DNA of 64,000 bases from Stentor roeselii (lineage: Eukaryota; Ciliophora; Heterotrichea; Heterotrichida; Stentoridae): assembly GCA_006503475.1 (NCBI GenBank), contig RSEH01000085.1, positions 62,001-126,000 of the forward strand, given 5' to 3'. The translations under genes were made by a program, and so were the position numbers. Within the stretch, counting starts at the first letter, position 1; each line of letters opens with the position of its first letter. Positions 9,781-18,434 of this stretch are shown here, one piece after another. The notes below the pieces were generated by a model. The model ran no database searches. It was not told the DNA's origin and saw nothing but the letters and a program-made list of their open reading frames with translations.

Positions 9781-12123
9781 CTAACTAAGTCTTTTGATGT
9801 GCTTCGACTTCAAAAAGAATTTTTTTAACTTCACGTTTTCTGAAACCAGCTGAGTCAATCGATCGGGGTCGATTCTTCCAGCCATCTTATCCTTTATAAT
9901 CCTTTTCGCCCAAGAGCTTCCTCTTCTAACCAGATCAGGAGTGTCAGGTATCAAGTACCTCAAAATGACAATAACGAGCATTAAAATATGCTCGAAAATG
10001 ATAAAAATCGTGAACTTGTCCTGCCATTCATAACTATCCAGCAAGTTCGAAGTAATAATGATTATTCCAGAATTCGTGAAAACTCCAACTAAAGTAATAA
10101 AAAGAACAAGTTTCTTCCAGATTCCAATGTCTTCAGTCTTTACCGGCTCAGGTCTTCTTACATATTCACAAAGTTTCAAAGCGTCGATTCTGATTTCAAT
10201 GCAAATTTCAAGAAGAGCGAAAGAAGCGATTAATGGAAAAGAAGCTCCGAATAATGCGACGAATCCGTATTGAATACACATTTCCATGTAATCTTCAATG
10301 ACGTAGTCATAAGGCTCGAACTTTGACTGTTTTTCTATTTCTGAACAACTGGAAGTGGTGGGGCTTTGAAGGTTTGAACTTTTTCTCTTGATTTTGAATT
10401 CGACTTTCTTTTCTCGGAACTTGTAAAGAAACCAGGGCAGGCCGAGTTCGATGATGTTGAGGACGATGTTGAGGATAAAGATGATACTGAGTTGGAAGCC
10501 GAGCTCAGATAAACAGCCTTCGAATCCACATTTGCCTTCGAATTTTTCTTTGAAGAAAGCAGTGTAGAACAAGGCAGAGTAGTTATTCACGAATCGGAAC
10601 ATGAAGAGTTTAAGTGCGAATGAATTGTTGTATTCGTTCATAGTCTCATGGTTCTCCCAGATGGTCAGGTACTTGGCAACGAGGGTGTAAATCACATCAA
10701 AGATATTAATCTGAATAGCGTAGATAATCGCCACTATCAACGGAGCCTTGGTCTTCCAATACTCATGAGTTAATAAAAAGATCCGAAGTCGAAAGACTGA
10801 GATAATCACAACGATCACCAAAGCCACAAACATCAAAATCGTGCTGAAACTAAAAATTTTTATCGACTTGTCTTTAACTTTCCTCACTTTCACAGTCTTC
10901 ATACGCCCTGAAACCTCGTCCTTCTCATACATTCCTTTAAAATCCTCTCTTTGTATCTGCTGTTCTCCGAAGTTCAAAGTTCCCCATTCCCAGGCCAGTT
11001 CTTTTTCCTTCCGAATCCAAGCCTGTTCAAAAGTAACAGCCCAAATCGCTAAAAACAAACAAAAAAGTATCTCAAAGAAAAGGGCAATGCTATGATGTCC
11101 AGAAAAATAACTGAAAACATCAGAGGCAAAAACAATAACTCCAAAGATCGCAGCGACAATCATGAACTTTTTATAAATTTCCAGCCAGCAGAAGTAAAAA
11201 GCGACTTGATCACAAAAATAAGTCCGAATTTTTTCAATTGGTTGAGCTTCTGAGATCTTTTTTAATGAAGCCCATTCAGTTTTAAGGGATTTTAAAGAGG
11301 CAGGCTCGTGAGGGACGAAAGAAGTGATGAGGAGGTCGAAGTCTTTTAGTACGTGTAAGTCCATTTTCTGGGTGATTATGTTGTAGGCTATGCGGTACTT
11401 GTCGGTGAAAGTGAAGAGACTTCCGTTTTCCTGGGTTTCATTTCCGTTTTCATCGTATTTGACGAAGAGAGATGAGGATTTTTCGTCGTCTTTTTCTTTG
11501 AGGCTTAGCCAGATCGGTCCATATGGAGGGATTTTTTGGAAGTCTTCTTTCCAGTAGGGTTTTTTTTTGAACTTAAGCCGATAGTTCATCTGTCCTGCAT
11601 GTTCTCTTAAAATGTCTTCAGTCACCAGGATCTTTACAAACATTTCTTCTTCGCTCATGGACTTGAAAAGTTTATAATCATAGCCGAGTTCTCTGATAGT
11701 GAACAAAACGATGGAAATCATCAGAATGTTGAATTCTTTCTTTGTTATTCGGTCTGATCTATTCTTCTTGGATAATGAGTCAGTCAACCAAGTAACTCTT
11801 TCTTTTATTATCGAGGATATGTTTGGGAAGATCAACCTTTGATTTACTCTAGCTTGGGAAAAGGTAAAAGCAGAACCCTTCTTAAATTCTTCACTTTCGG
11901 TATTAACTGAACTTTGTTGTATTTGCTTTTTGGATATCGGCTCACATTTGAACAGTCGAAGAATTTTATTACGAGCGAAATACTTCCTTTTGTACTCGTA
12001 CTCGAGGTGATCGTACTTCTCGTGAAATGGGTTTATGAACTGAAGGATAAACACTTCTGTTGGGGGAAGTGTTGTGACAGTGGCTTTTTTGCGAATTCCG
12101 CGAGGTCTTCCAAAATAAGACAT
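9781..12123 (-). CDS. Anoctamin/TMEM16 family membrane protein
   Basis: The 780-residue protein has a ~290-residue cytosolic N-terminus followed by about ten hydrophobic helices. The TMEM16 signature starts near residue 305 (YFCDQVAFYFCWLEIYKKF). A loop follows with FEQAWIRKEKELAWEWGTL and a membrane core with acidic positions in the later helices (LLEICIEIRIDALKL), where anoctamins bind calcium. Family members are calcium-activated chloride channels or phospholipid scramblases; which one cannot be decided. The C-terminus is short and basic. The start ATG is at 12123. It is divergent from the FHA gene across 303 nt and sits 30 nt upstream of the AGC kinase gene. Confidence 0.9.
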   Translation of the reverse strand: MSYFGRPRGIRKKATVTTLPPTEVFILQFINPFHEKYDHLEYEYKRKYFARNKILRLFKCEPISKKQIQQSSVNTESEEFKKGSAFTFSQARVNQRLIFPNISSIIKERVTWLTDSLSKKNRSDRITKKEFNILMISIVLFTIRELGYDYKLFKSMSEEEMFVKILVTEDILREHAGQMNYRLKFKKKPYWKEDFQKIPPYGPIWLSLKEKDDEKSSSLFVKYDENGNETQENGSLFTFTDKYRIAYNIITQKMDLHVLKDFDLLITSFVPHEPASLKSLKTEWASLKKISEAQPIEKIRTYFCDQVAFYFCWLEIYKKFMIVAAIFGVIVFASDVFSYFSGHHSIALFFEILFCLFLAIWAVTFEQAWIRKEKELAWEWGTLNFGEQQIQREDFKGMYEKDEVSGRMKTVKVRKVKDKSIKIFSFSTILMFVALVIVVIISVFRLRIFLLTHEYWKTKAPLIVAIIYAIQINIFDVIYTLVAKYLTIWENHETMNEYNNSFALKLFMFRFVNNYSALFYTAFFKEKFEGKCGFEGCLSELGFQLSIIFILNIVLNIIELGLPWFLYKFREKKVEFKIKRKSSNLQSPTTSSCSEIEKQSKFEPYDYVIEDYMEMCIQYGFVALFGASFPLIASFALLEICIEIRIDALKLCEYVRRPEPVKTEDIGIWKKLVLFITLVGVFTNSGIIIITSNLLDSYEWQDKFTIFIIFEHILMLVIVILRYLIPDTPDLVRRGSSWAKRIIKDKMAGRIDPDRLTQLVSENVKLKKFFLKSKHIKRLS

Positions 12124-12426
12124 TTATTGGTTTGCTGTATATAACTGAACTGCCCTATAAAAACTTGATAAACTAAAGAAATTTAGAAAAAAATCCTTTT
12201 ATTTGAGAAAATGTTTTAAGGATTTAGAGGCATTGATGAGGAAGATAGAAAAAGTAATAAATGTGCTGAGGACTTGATTATTTTTCTATCTTTTAATTAT
12301 TTTATAATTTTTGAAGAATAAAGCTTCTGTTAATATTCGATATGACTAAAGCATAAGAAACTCTTTACATAGATCTAATCAATTTAAACTCTTGAATTTC
12401 CTGAAATAAAGAACAGTTAAATAAAA
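12124..12426. other. Divergent intergenic region
   Basis: This 303-nt region lies between the anoctamin and FHA start codons and must hold both promoters. It is A/T-rich. No ORF of note, repeat or recognised motif is seen. Confidence 0.6.
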
Positions 12427-13302
12427 ATGATCAACTTAAAGAAGCTATGCTCAGTAATTGCTAAAAAGTGTTGTTTTATAGTCTCAGACCCTCCAGAAAT
12501 GGACGTACTCAACCGAGATCAAGGCAAGACCCCAAGTGTGCATGACTGCACTCAGATTTCAATAGTGAACAGCAAGTCAACAATAATAAACACTCCAATC
12601 GAGATCCTAAAGCTAAACCTATCAGTGATCGACTCAGCAAAGATGACGATAGGCACTCAATACGAGGTCTTCCCATACGGTTTAAAAGGTTCTTCTCGCA
12701 ACTCAAAAGACGGTTGTGTTTACGCCGGAAGTTCAGAAGGCAGTGGGATGTTAAGAGTGAACGACATTCTGCTTCATGAAGAAGAAAAAGGCGTAGGAAG
12801 CAGGCACTTCATGATTCAGTACATCAAGGAAAAAGGAAGCTATATGATCAAAGACATGGGAGAAGGAATGGGCACCTTTATTAGACTCGACAAGCCGTTA
12901 AAGCTGCAGAATAATTTTATTGTCTCATTCGGAGAGTCTCATGTTATCATTCAAGTCGACAGTCAAACTCTCAACCTTCGGTTCATTGACGGACCTAGAA
13001 ATGAGGAAAAGTTGTAAGGTTCATTTAGTGTCTTCAGACCTGAAAATTCACCAATTAAACTTGGAAGAATGGCTGATTGTGATATTCGATTTGATGATAA
13101 TAGCTTGAGTCGATATCATTGTTTAGTCTATTTTGATACCTGCTGGATACTTAAGGATGGAGATGGAGAAAAACTATCAACTAATGGCACCTGGCTATTC
13201 GCGGAAAACTTTTTCGAGGTTTTTGATGGAATGACATTTAAGGCTGCTGAGACTTTGTTTAAAGCGCAGTTATCAAATGAACTTGCGAATATTAAATCCT
13301 AA
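12427..13302 (+). CDS. Tandem FHA-domain protein, two exons
   Basis: The spliced product is 286 residues. A first FHA-like domain lies at about residues 75-185 (VYAGSSEGSGMLRVNDILLH, then GVGSRHFMIQYIKEKGSYMI). The second FHA domain spans the exon junction: after removal of the intron at 13014-13028 the frame reads KFVFRPENSPIKLGRMADCD, followed by NSLSRYHC and LSTNGTWLF. The Gly-Arg, Ser-Arg-x-His and Asn-Gly pattern is the classic phosphothreonine-binding set. It is probably an adaptor in kinase signalling. It is convergent with the CK1 gene with 11 nt between stops. Confidence 0.9.
13014..13028 (+). other. 15-nt spliceosomal intron
   Basis: The intron reads GTAAGGTTCATTTAG. It interrupts a Phe codon (phase 2), and removal restores the N-terminal strands of the second FHA domain. 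Confidence 0.93.
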
Positions 13303-13313
13303 TCTTTAAATAC

Positions 13314-14300
13314 TCAAAAAACCACACATTTCTTTTTTTTCTTTGGTTTTTCTCTAGTGGAGTTCGCCTTCCTCGGCTCAACGACTAGACTTTCAGTTCG
13401 CGGTTCAGTCGAAACTCTCGAAGCCGAAGACCAGTCGAAAATTGAGTCATTTTTGTAATTTTCCTTAATAAACAGTTCTTTAAGCATATTTTTCAGATAC
13501 GCATAATTCGGAGTTTCAGCAAAACTGAGTCCCTTGCAATAAATCAAGTAATTTTTAAGTTCCACAGGAAAACCTTCACAAAGTTCATCAAGACTTGTAG
13601 CCTTTTTCGTTTCATAGATTCTTCTGTACTTTTCATCCTTATTACGAGTGGCGATGCCTTGCCAAGGCAGAGAGCCTCTTAAAAAGTACATCAAAACATA
13701 TCCGATAGACTCAAGGTCGTCCCTTCGACTGAGTTCTTTTCCTTCATGAGCGTTGAGAGAAGCGTATCGCGCGGTGCCTGTTAAACTTTTGCCTTCTCGG
13801 TAAGGAATATGTTGGCCTGTTTTAGTGTCTCGGTACTTTTTCGCCAGGCCGAAGTCGATTATATAAACTGTTTCTCGATGTTCTCGGCCTATTAAGAAGT
13901 TGTCTGGCTTTATGTCTCGGTGGATGAAGTTCTTTGAATGAACGTATTCGATTCTGGATAACATCTGGTCTGCTATCATTAATGTTGACTTCAGGGATAG
14001 TTTTCTATTGCATTTTGTGAATAGATCTTCAAGACTTAAACCTAGAAGCTCCATTATCATTACGTTGTAACTTCCTTCGGTGCCTTGCCAGAAAACCTCA
14101 GGGATTCCGAGTGGACCGTGAAGTAATTTGATCAGTTTTGACTCGTAGACTAGCTGTGGATGTCTGGAATTGATTTTTTCAAGTTTTATTGCAACTTCTT
14201 GACCAGTTGTAATATCAGTTCCTTTATAAATCTCTCCAAAAGATCCAGACCCAAGTTTCTTTCCAAGTTTGAACTTTTCAGCTACAGTAATATCGAGCAT
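13314..14300 (-). CDS. Casein kinase 1 with C-terminal CaaX box
   Basis: The 328-residue protein is a CK1 kinase: [44 protein letters not shown], and the CK1 signature [17 protein letters not shown]. The kinase domain fills residues ~9-285. The tail ends in a lysine run followed by CVVF, which has the form of a prenylation CaaX box with a polybasic membrane anchor. CK1-gamma and yeast Yck kinases are also membrane-anchored, by lipidation at the C-terminus. It starts only 9 nt after the stop of the upstream metal-transporter gene on the same strand. Confidence 0.93.
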   Translation of the reverse strand: MLDITVAEKFKLGKKLGSGSFGEIYKGTDITTGQEVAIKLEKINSRHPQLVYESKLIKLLHGPLGIPEVFWQGTEGSYNVMIMELLGLSLEDLFTKCNRKLSLKSTLMIADQMLSRIEYVHSKNFIHRDIKPDNFLIGREHRETVYIIDFGLAKKYRDTKTGQHIPYREGKSLTGTARYASLNAHEGKELSRRDDLESIGYVLMYFLRGSLPWQGIATRNKDEKYRRIYETKKATSLDELCEGFPVELKNYLIYCKGLSFAETPNYAYLKNMLKELFIKENYKNDSIFDWSSASRVSTEPRTESLVVEPRKANSTREKPKKKKKCVVF

Positions 14301-14309
14301 ATTTAACTA

Positions 14310-15239
14310 TTAGAGCCTAAGACTACTCTCGCAGTTTAAATTCCGACTAGCTTCAGGGTCTTCAACCTGAATAATACTCTGATAAATCCCGAACCGTGAG
14401 CAGATCCCTTTAGCGCCAAGCAAGATATCTTCTCTATTTTTTCCAATAAAATGACAAGAAAGATAAACAGTTCCAAGTCCAATAGTCCAGACATGCAAAT
14501 CATGCATTTCATGAACGCCTTCAACATGTTTAAGCTGACGTCTGAGCTCAACCAAATCGATATGAACAGGAGATTTTTCCATAAGTACTCCAATGATATC
14601 TGAAAACGCTCTAATTGAGGAGTAGACACTAATCAAGCATATTAAAATCGCACATAACGGGTCTAGAATATGCAGAGTCTGATCAAAATAGATCAAAGAA
14701 GCGACTAAAGTAATGATAAAGCTTTCAATTAAATCGACTAACACATGAGTATGTTTTGTCTTCATGTTGATATAAAGAGCCTTGTAAGGGTTTTGTTTAA
14801 ATGTCTGGTTTTTCACTATCAGAGACCAGGTCACAATGTTGTAGACAAGTCCAATTACTGAGCATATCAACATGATAAGGCTGTTGACAGGTCCTGGCTT
14901 AATAATAACCATGAAACTTTCATACATGATCCATAAAAAGATCGGCCATACCAGCGCGATAGTCATCAAATAACTTAATATTTCAACTCTTTGATACCCG
15001 AATGAAAGTCTTTCACTTTTCGTTTTATTCAAAGAACTGCAGATGAAACCGACTAAAAATATTGAAATGTCTGATAAGCAGTTCAAAGCGACTGTCGTAA
15101 TTGCGAGACTTCCTGATAAAAAAGCTCCAACTGCTTCAGCGATAAAAACAAGGACAGCTAAAATGATGCAAATTAATAACTTTACCTTGTCATGCTTTCC
15201 TCCTGTTTTTTGAATCAGGTCTTCCCTCAGGTATTCCAT
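14310..15239 (-). CDS. Cation diffusion facilitator (SLC30/ZnT-type) metal transporter
   Basis: The 309-residue protein has six predicted transmembrane helices and a C-terminal cytosolic domain with the CDF pattern (HVEGVHEMHDLHVWTIGLG). Family members exchange protons for divalent metal ions. The helix-5 metal site is HVLVD (H165, D169). The helix-2 site reads NCLSD (N53, D57), with Asn in place of the usual His, a change known from the manganese exporter ZnT10. The expected His-rich loop between helices 4 and 5 is absent. Its start codon is 17 nt from the divergent WD40 gene, and the CK1 gene follows after 9 nt. Confidence 0.92.
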   Translation of the reverse strand: MEYLREDLIQKTGGKHDKVKLLICIILAVLVFIAEAVGAFLSGSLAITTVALNCLSDISIFLVGFICSSLNKTKSERLSFGYQRVEILSYLMTIALVWPIFLWIMYESFMVIIKPGPVNSLIMLICSVIGLVYNIVTWSLIVKNQTFKQNPYKALYINMKTKHTHVLVDLIESFIITLVASLIYFDQTLHILDPLCAILICLISVYSSIRAFSDIIGVLMEKSPVHIDLVELRRQLKHVEGVHEMHDLHVWTIGLGTVYLSCHFIGKNREDILLGAKGICSRFGIYQSIIQVEDPEASRNLNCESSLRL

Positions 15240-15256
15240 TTCTAAGCATTACAAAC

Positions 15257-16183
15257 ATGGAAAACTATTTTTCTATTCAGTCCTTGCCTGATAAAAGGAT
15301 TACTTTGAAAAGTTATATCGCTGATCTGCCTGCTGTACAGTGTGTCAAGTTTGATGAAGAAGGAGTTTATCTTGCTGCTGGATGTAATGGGAAAATCGCT
15401 ATGATTACGTCGGCGAAAATGCATACGATTAATACGGAGGACTCTGTGACTAGCTTGTGCTGGAAACCTAGAATTTCTACTGCTAAGACTAAAAATGTTG
15501 TTATTGTTGGAGAGTCTCTTGGCGGGATTTCTCAGTGGCATTGCACGTCAAGGAAACAGGTTTATAATATTCAAACTCCTTCTGAAGTGTTTTCTATTGA
15601 TTATCATCGATGGTTTAATTTGGTAGTTTGTGGAGGTAGGGATGGAATTTTAAGGATTTATGATGATATCACCCAATCCCTAGTAACAGAATTCGAGCAA
15701 AAACACACAAACCGTATTTTCTGCGTAAAATCCCACCCAGAAGACGAAAACCTTCTAATAAGCGGAGGATGGGACTCAACAATCCAAGTCTGGGACATCC
15801 GAGTTCCCCAGTCAATCCGAAGTATTTTAGGTCCTCACATATGCGGTGAATCAATAGACCTAAAAAATTCATTCCTATTAGCCGGTTCCTGGCGAGACAA
15901 AAACTCACTTCAAGTCTTCGACTTCGCCTCCGGCCAGCCAATCCGAAATCTTTCTCAAAAGACCCACAGCTGGATTTATTCTTCAAAATTTTCAGAAGAC
16001 GGTGAGTCCTGCGTGGCAGTTGGTTCAAACGAGAACCAGTTGCTTTTATTCGACAACTTCGAACAAACAGGAAACGTTCTGGGCTTTCCCCAGCCAGTGT
16101 TTTCAGTGGACATGAGCAAGAACAAAAAGATGTTGGCTGCAGGTTGTGGTGATGGAAGTGTCGTGATTTTTAATTTAAATTGA
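15257..16183 (+). CDS. WD40-repeat protein
   Basis: The 308-residue protein appears to be a single seven-bladed WD40 propeller covering its whole length. Blades are seen at NLVVCGGRDGILRIYDD, NLLISGGWDSTIQVWDIRVP and MLAAGCGDGSVVIFNLN. The single-propeller size is like Rae1/Bub3-type adaptors, but no diagnostic motif allows an assignment. It begins 17 nt from the divergent metal transporter, and its TGA (16181-16183) directly abuts the stop of the convergent gene. Codon third positions change abruptly from G/T-rich to C/A-rich near 15665. Confidence 0.85.
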   Translation: MENYFSIQSLPDKRITLKSYIADLPAVQCVKFDEEGVYLAAGCNGKIAMITSAKMHTINTEDSVTSLCWKPRISTAKTKNVVIVGESLGGISQWHCTSRKQVYNIQTPSEVFSIDYHRWFNLVVCGGRDGILRIYDDITQSLVTEFEQKHTNRIFCVKSHPEDENLLISGGWDSTIQVWDIRVPQSIRSILGPHICGESIDLKNSFLLAGSWRDKNSLQVFDFASGQPIRNLSQKTHSWIYSSKFSEDGESCVAVGSNENQLLLFDNFEQTGNVLGFPQPVFSVDMSKNKKMLAAGCGDGSVVIFNLN

Positions 16184-16900
16184 TTATCTAGCGCGTTTTA
16201 GAAAATTTTCAATGTCCAGTCCTGACTTGAATGATATTTTTTGTTGATAAGGCGTGAGACTTCTACCTGGATTTGTTTTCTGCTTCTTTTTCGGGTGGTC
16301 GGTTGAGTCTGCGTGAGTTTCAATGCTTTGAGGAGTGTTTGCCTCATCTTTAAACCCTTTTTCTCCACGTTTTAGGGATTTTTTTAACATACCTGGAGAA
16401 AAAGTACATTCAGCTAAAGCGTTTTTTTCGTGAATCATGCGATTTTGACCTATTTTTTCTTTTTTTGCTTTGAGCCATGCTTTAGATCTTTCAATTATTG
16501 AGTGAGGTTGAGCGGACTTAGGCCGTTGAACTTTCAACTGGCTTGGATCAGGTGAACTGTAAGGGACAGACCTGACAGTGATAATGCAAGGCATGTCTTT
16601 TTTATCATTTTCACTCTTCAGGTCCTTATCGTCTGGAGTATTCGTTAAAGTCTTGCAGGGACTCGAGTTTTCAAAAAACTTCTTATCATGAATTTCTGCC
16701 AAGACTCTCGACTTTTTCAGGATTTTCGGTTTGCTTTGAAGTTCTTTCATTTTTTCCTGTTCTAAAGATTGTTTCAAAAGCTCTAGTTTACGAGTCGATT
16801 GGATTTTGTAGTTTAGAAGCTTGTCCTCTACTTTCAGTGATGATCGGTTTAGGGCTTTGGTGCGGGTTGATATTTTTTCATTCATGAGTCTTGGGTTCAT
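16184..16900 (-). CDS. Small basic protein, unknown
   Basis: This is a 238-residue Lys/Ser-rich hydrophilic protein with no membrane segment. It has helical charged stretches (KLELLKQSLEQEKMKELQ) and a C-terminal segment with SLTPYQQKISFKSG. The first ATG giving a protein start is at 16900; the frame is open a little further upstream but without an ATG. The short conserved-looking motifs are of the kind seen in microtubule-associated ciliate proteins, but I recognise no family. Its stop abuts the convergent WD40 stop with no spacer, and its start is 25 nt from the divergent ferredoxin start. Confidence 0.7.
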   Translation of the reverse strand: MNPRLMNEKISTRTKALNRSSLKVEDKLLNYKIQSTRKLELLKQSLEQEKMKELQSKPKILKKSRVLAEIHDKKFFENSSPCKTLTNTPDDKDLKSENDKKDMPCIITVRSVPYSSPDPSQLKVQRPKSAQPHSIIERSKAWLKAKKEKIGQNRMIHEKNALAECTFSPGMLKKSLKRGEKGFKDEANTPQSIETHADSTDHPKKKQKTNPGRSLTPYQQKISFKSGLDIENFLKRAR

Positions 16901-16925
16901 AGTCGAAAAGTGAATAACAATTATA

Positions 16926-17237
16926 ATGTCGAAAGTCACTGTTTTGTTCAAAATCGGACATGGAATTATTGAACAACAAGCAAGAATCGGCTCTCGATTG
17001 GCTAATGTTGTTAGAAAAGCTGGAATTTCTGATAGTGACTTCAGTGAATGTTTTCATAAACTTGAGTGTGGGAAGTGCATTGTTTCGGCTAGTAGTGGGT
17101 TTTGGGGATCTCCTCATTTGGAAGAGGAAAATTTACTTTCGGCGAAAGGAGCTCCGGCTAATTCTAGATGCTCGTGTCAGGTTGTGGTTGATGAGACCTT
17201 TGACAACCAGATCATCAGTATTGTTAACAACAATTAA
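16926..17237 (+). CDS. Adrenodoxin-type [2Fe-2S] ferredoxin
   Basis: The 103-residue protein matches the vertebrate/mitochondrial ferredoxin fold from its first residues (MSKVTVLFKIGHGIIEQQ). The cluster ligands have exact adrenodoxin spacing: CFHKLECGKC (C-x5-C-x2-C), and a fourth Cys in SRCSCQV. Such ferredoxins pass electrons to iron-sulfur cluster assembly or P450s. No mitochondrial presequence is visible: the ATG sits right at the first beta strand, and only 25 nt separate it from the divergent gene. An additional upstream exon would have to overlap that gene. Confidence 0.85.
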   Translation: MSKVTVLFKIGHGIIEQQARIGSRLANVVRKAGISDSDFSECFHKLECGKCIVSASSGFWGSPHLEEENLLSAKGAPANSRCSCQVVVDETFDNQIISIVNNN

Positions 17238-17253
17238 CTACAGGATTAGACTA

Positions 17254-17472
17254 TTATTGTGAAATGTTTTTGAATAGGTCTTCTCTGGTTCTTGTGCTGA
17301 GGATTGACGTGCTTGCCCAGTTTGATATGCATGGAAGGGAATAATTCAAGGAATGGGCATGTTGAAGCGGTGGGCTCTTGAATTTTATTTTGTGGACCAA
17401 ACGTAAGTCTTCTTCGTAGTGCACGGATCTTGAATACTCGCCTGTTAGTCTTAATGAGTTCGATAATGACAT
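17254..17472 (-). CDS. Small hypothetical protein
   Basis: This is a 72-residue frame with an ATG preceded directly by TATAA, as at many starts here, and a double stop (TAA TAG). It is hydrophilic with Ser and Arg scattered through it, and I see no domain. It lies convergent to the ferredoxin with 16 nt between stops. Support comes from the start context and fit between neighbours, so it could still be chance. Confidence 0.5.
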   Translation of the reverse strand: MSLSNSLRLTGEYSRSVHYEEDLRLVHKIKFKSPPLQHAHSLNYSLPCISNWASTSILSTRTREDLFKNISQ

Positions 17473-17716
17473 TTATATGGATGATATTCCACGAATTGAA
17501 GTCATTGAAATGGTGTAGTCCTTATTCTGACTTTTTTACTTTCCAGTTGTGATTTATCGTAGAGGATTTAATTTTAATAAATTAAAGCATTTAGGTATTA
17601 GTTATTAAAGCTGGATGATATTATAAAGCAATCCAGGCCTTCTTATAATTTTATTCAAAAGATTGAGTTCTTTCCAGTCTCTTATGAAAACTATTCTAAA
17701 TTCTTAGAGGATATAA

Positions 17717-18409
17717 ATGAGTTTTAGTCCAAATATTATAAACAAAGGCGGCGAACACATCTTAGAAAACCTTCGGATAAATCACTATTCAGCACTCTTC
17801 AACGTGAAACCTGTTGTAAACTCAAGGATTCCACCAAAAAAATCAGGAGCAAGGCCAAAAAAGCAAGAATCTCCCTTTTTAGAAACTTTAGTCGCAATGA
17901 AAAAGGTAGAAAATGCCAAATCAAACACAGACCATTCCAAGCCAGAAACGATTCAAATGTCACAAAAACTAAGTGAATATAAAAAAAGAAAAAAAAAAAC
18001 CCAGTTCGAATCTCACGCAACCAACCTTCAAATAATGCAGAAAAGAATAGACCGGTATTCAAACGTAATCCTCATTTAGCCAGTTGAACAGAAAAAAAAC
18101 GAATTTAACTACAAAGAAAACCCCGTTATTCTATTCAGACAACAATCCGATGATAAACACGTAAAAACAGTCATCAAATCTAAAAAAGAAGGAGATATTT
18201 ATGCTATCATCCAAAAAAAATCAAAGGCAAAGAAGCAACCCGAAGACCAAGTCAATTTAAAAGAGCTGCTACTTACAGAAATCATTGAAAATCAAATCTG
18301 GACAAATGAAGACCTAGAAGCCTTATTCGAACGAACCCGAGAAGCATACCCATCAAACAAAGACCTGGAATCCGCAATAAACTATGTAAGATCCGAGGTC
18401 CTATCTTAA
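17717..18409 (+). CDS. Hypothetical protein, two exons
   Basis: The spliced product is 225 residues. Exon 1 is basic and Ser/Lys-rich with a lysine-rich helix (KLSEYKKRKKK) and ends in a stop that is removed by the 15-nt intron at 18065-18079. Exon 2 continues in frame as PVEQKKNEFNYKENPVILF. It ends in an acidic helical segment (NQIWTNEDLEALFERTREA) that looks like a compact conserved domain, but I cannot name it. The ATG is preceded by TATAA. The proteasome gene starts 25 nt after its stop. Confidence 0.8.
18065..18079 (+). other. 15-nt spliceosomal intron
   Basis: The intron reads GTAATCCTCATTTAG between codons (phase 0). Removal deletes the in-frame TAG and opens a further 110 codons. 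Confidence 0.9.
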
Positions 18410-18434
18410 TATTCACCTTATCTCATCCATAAAA

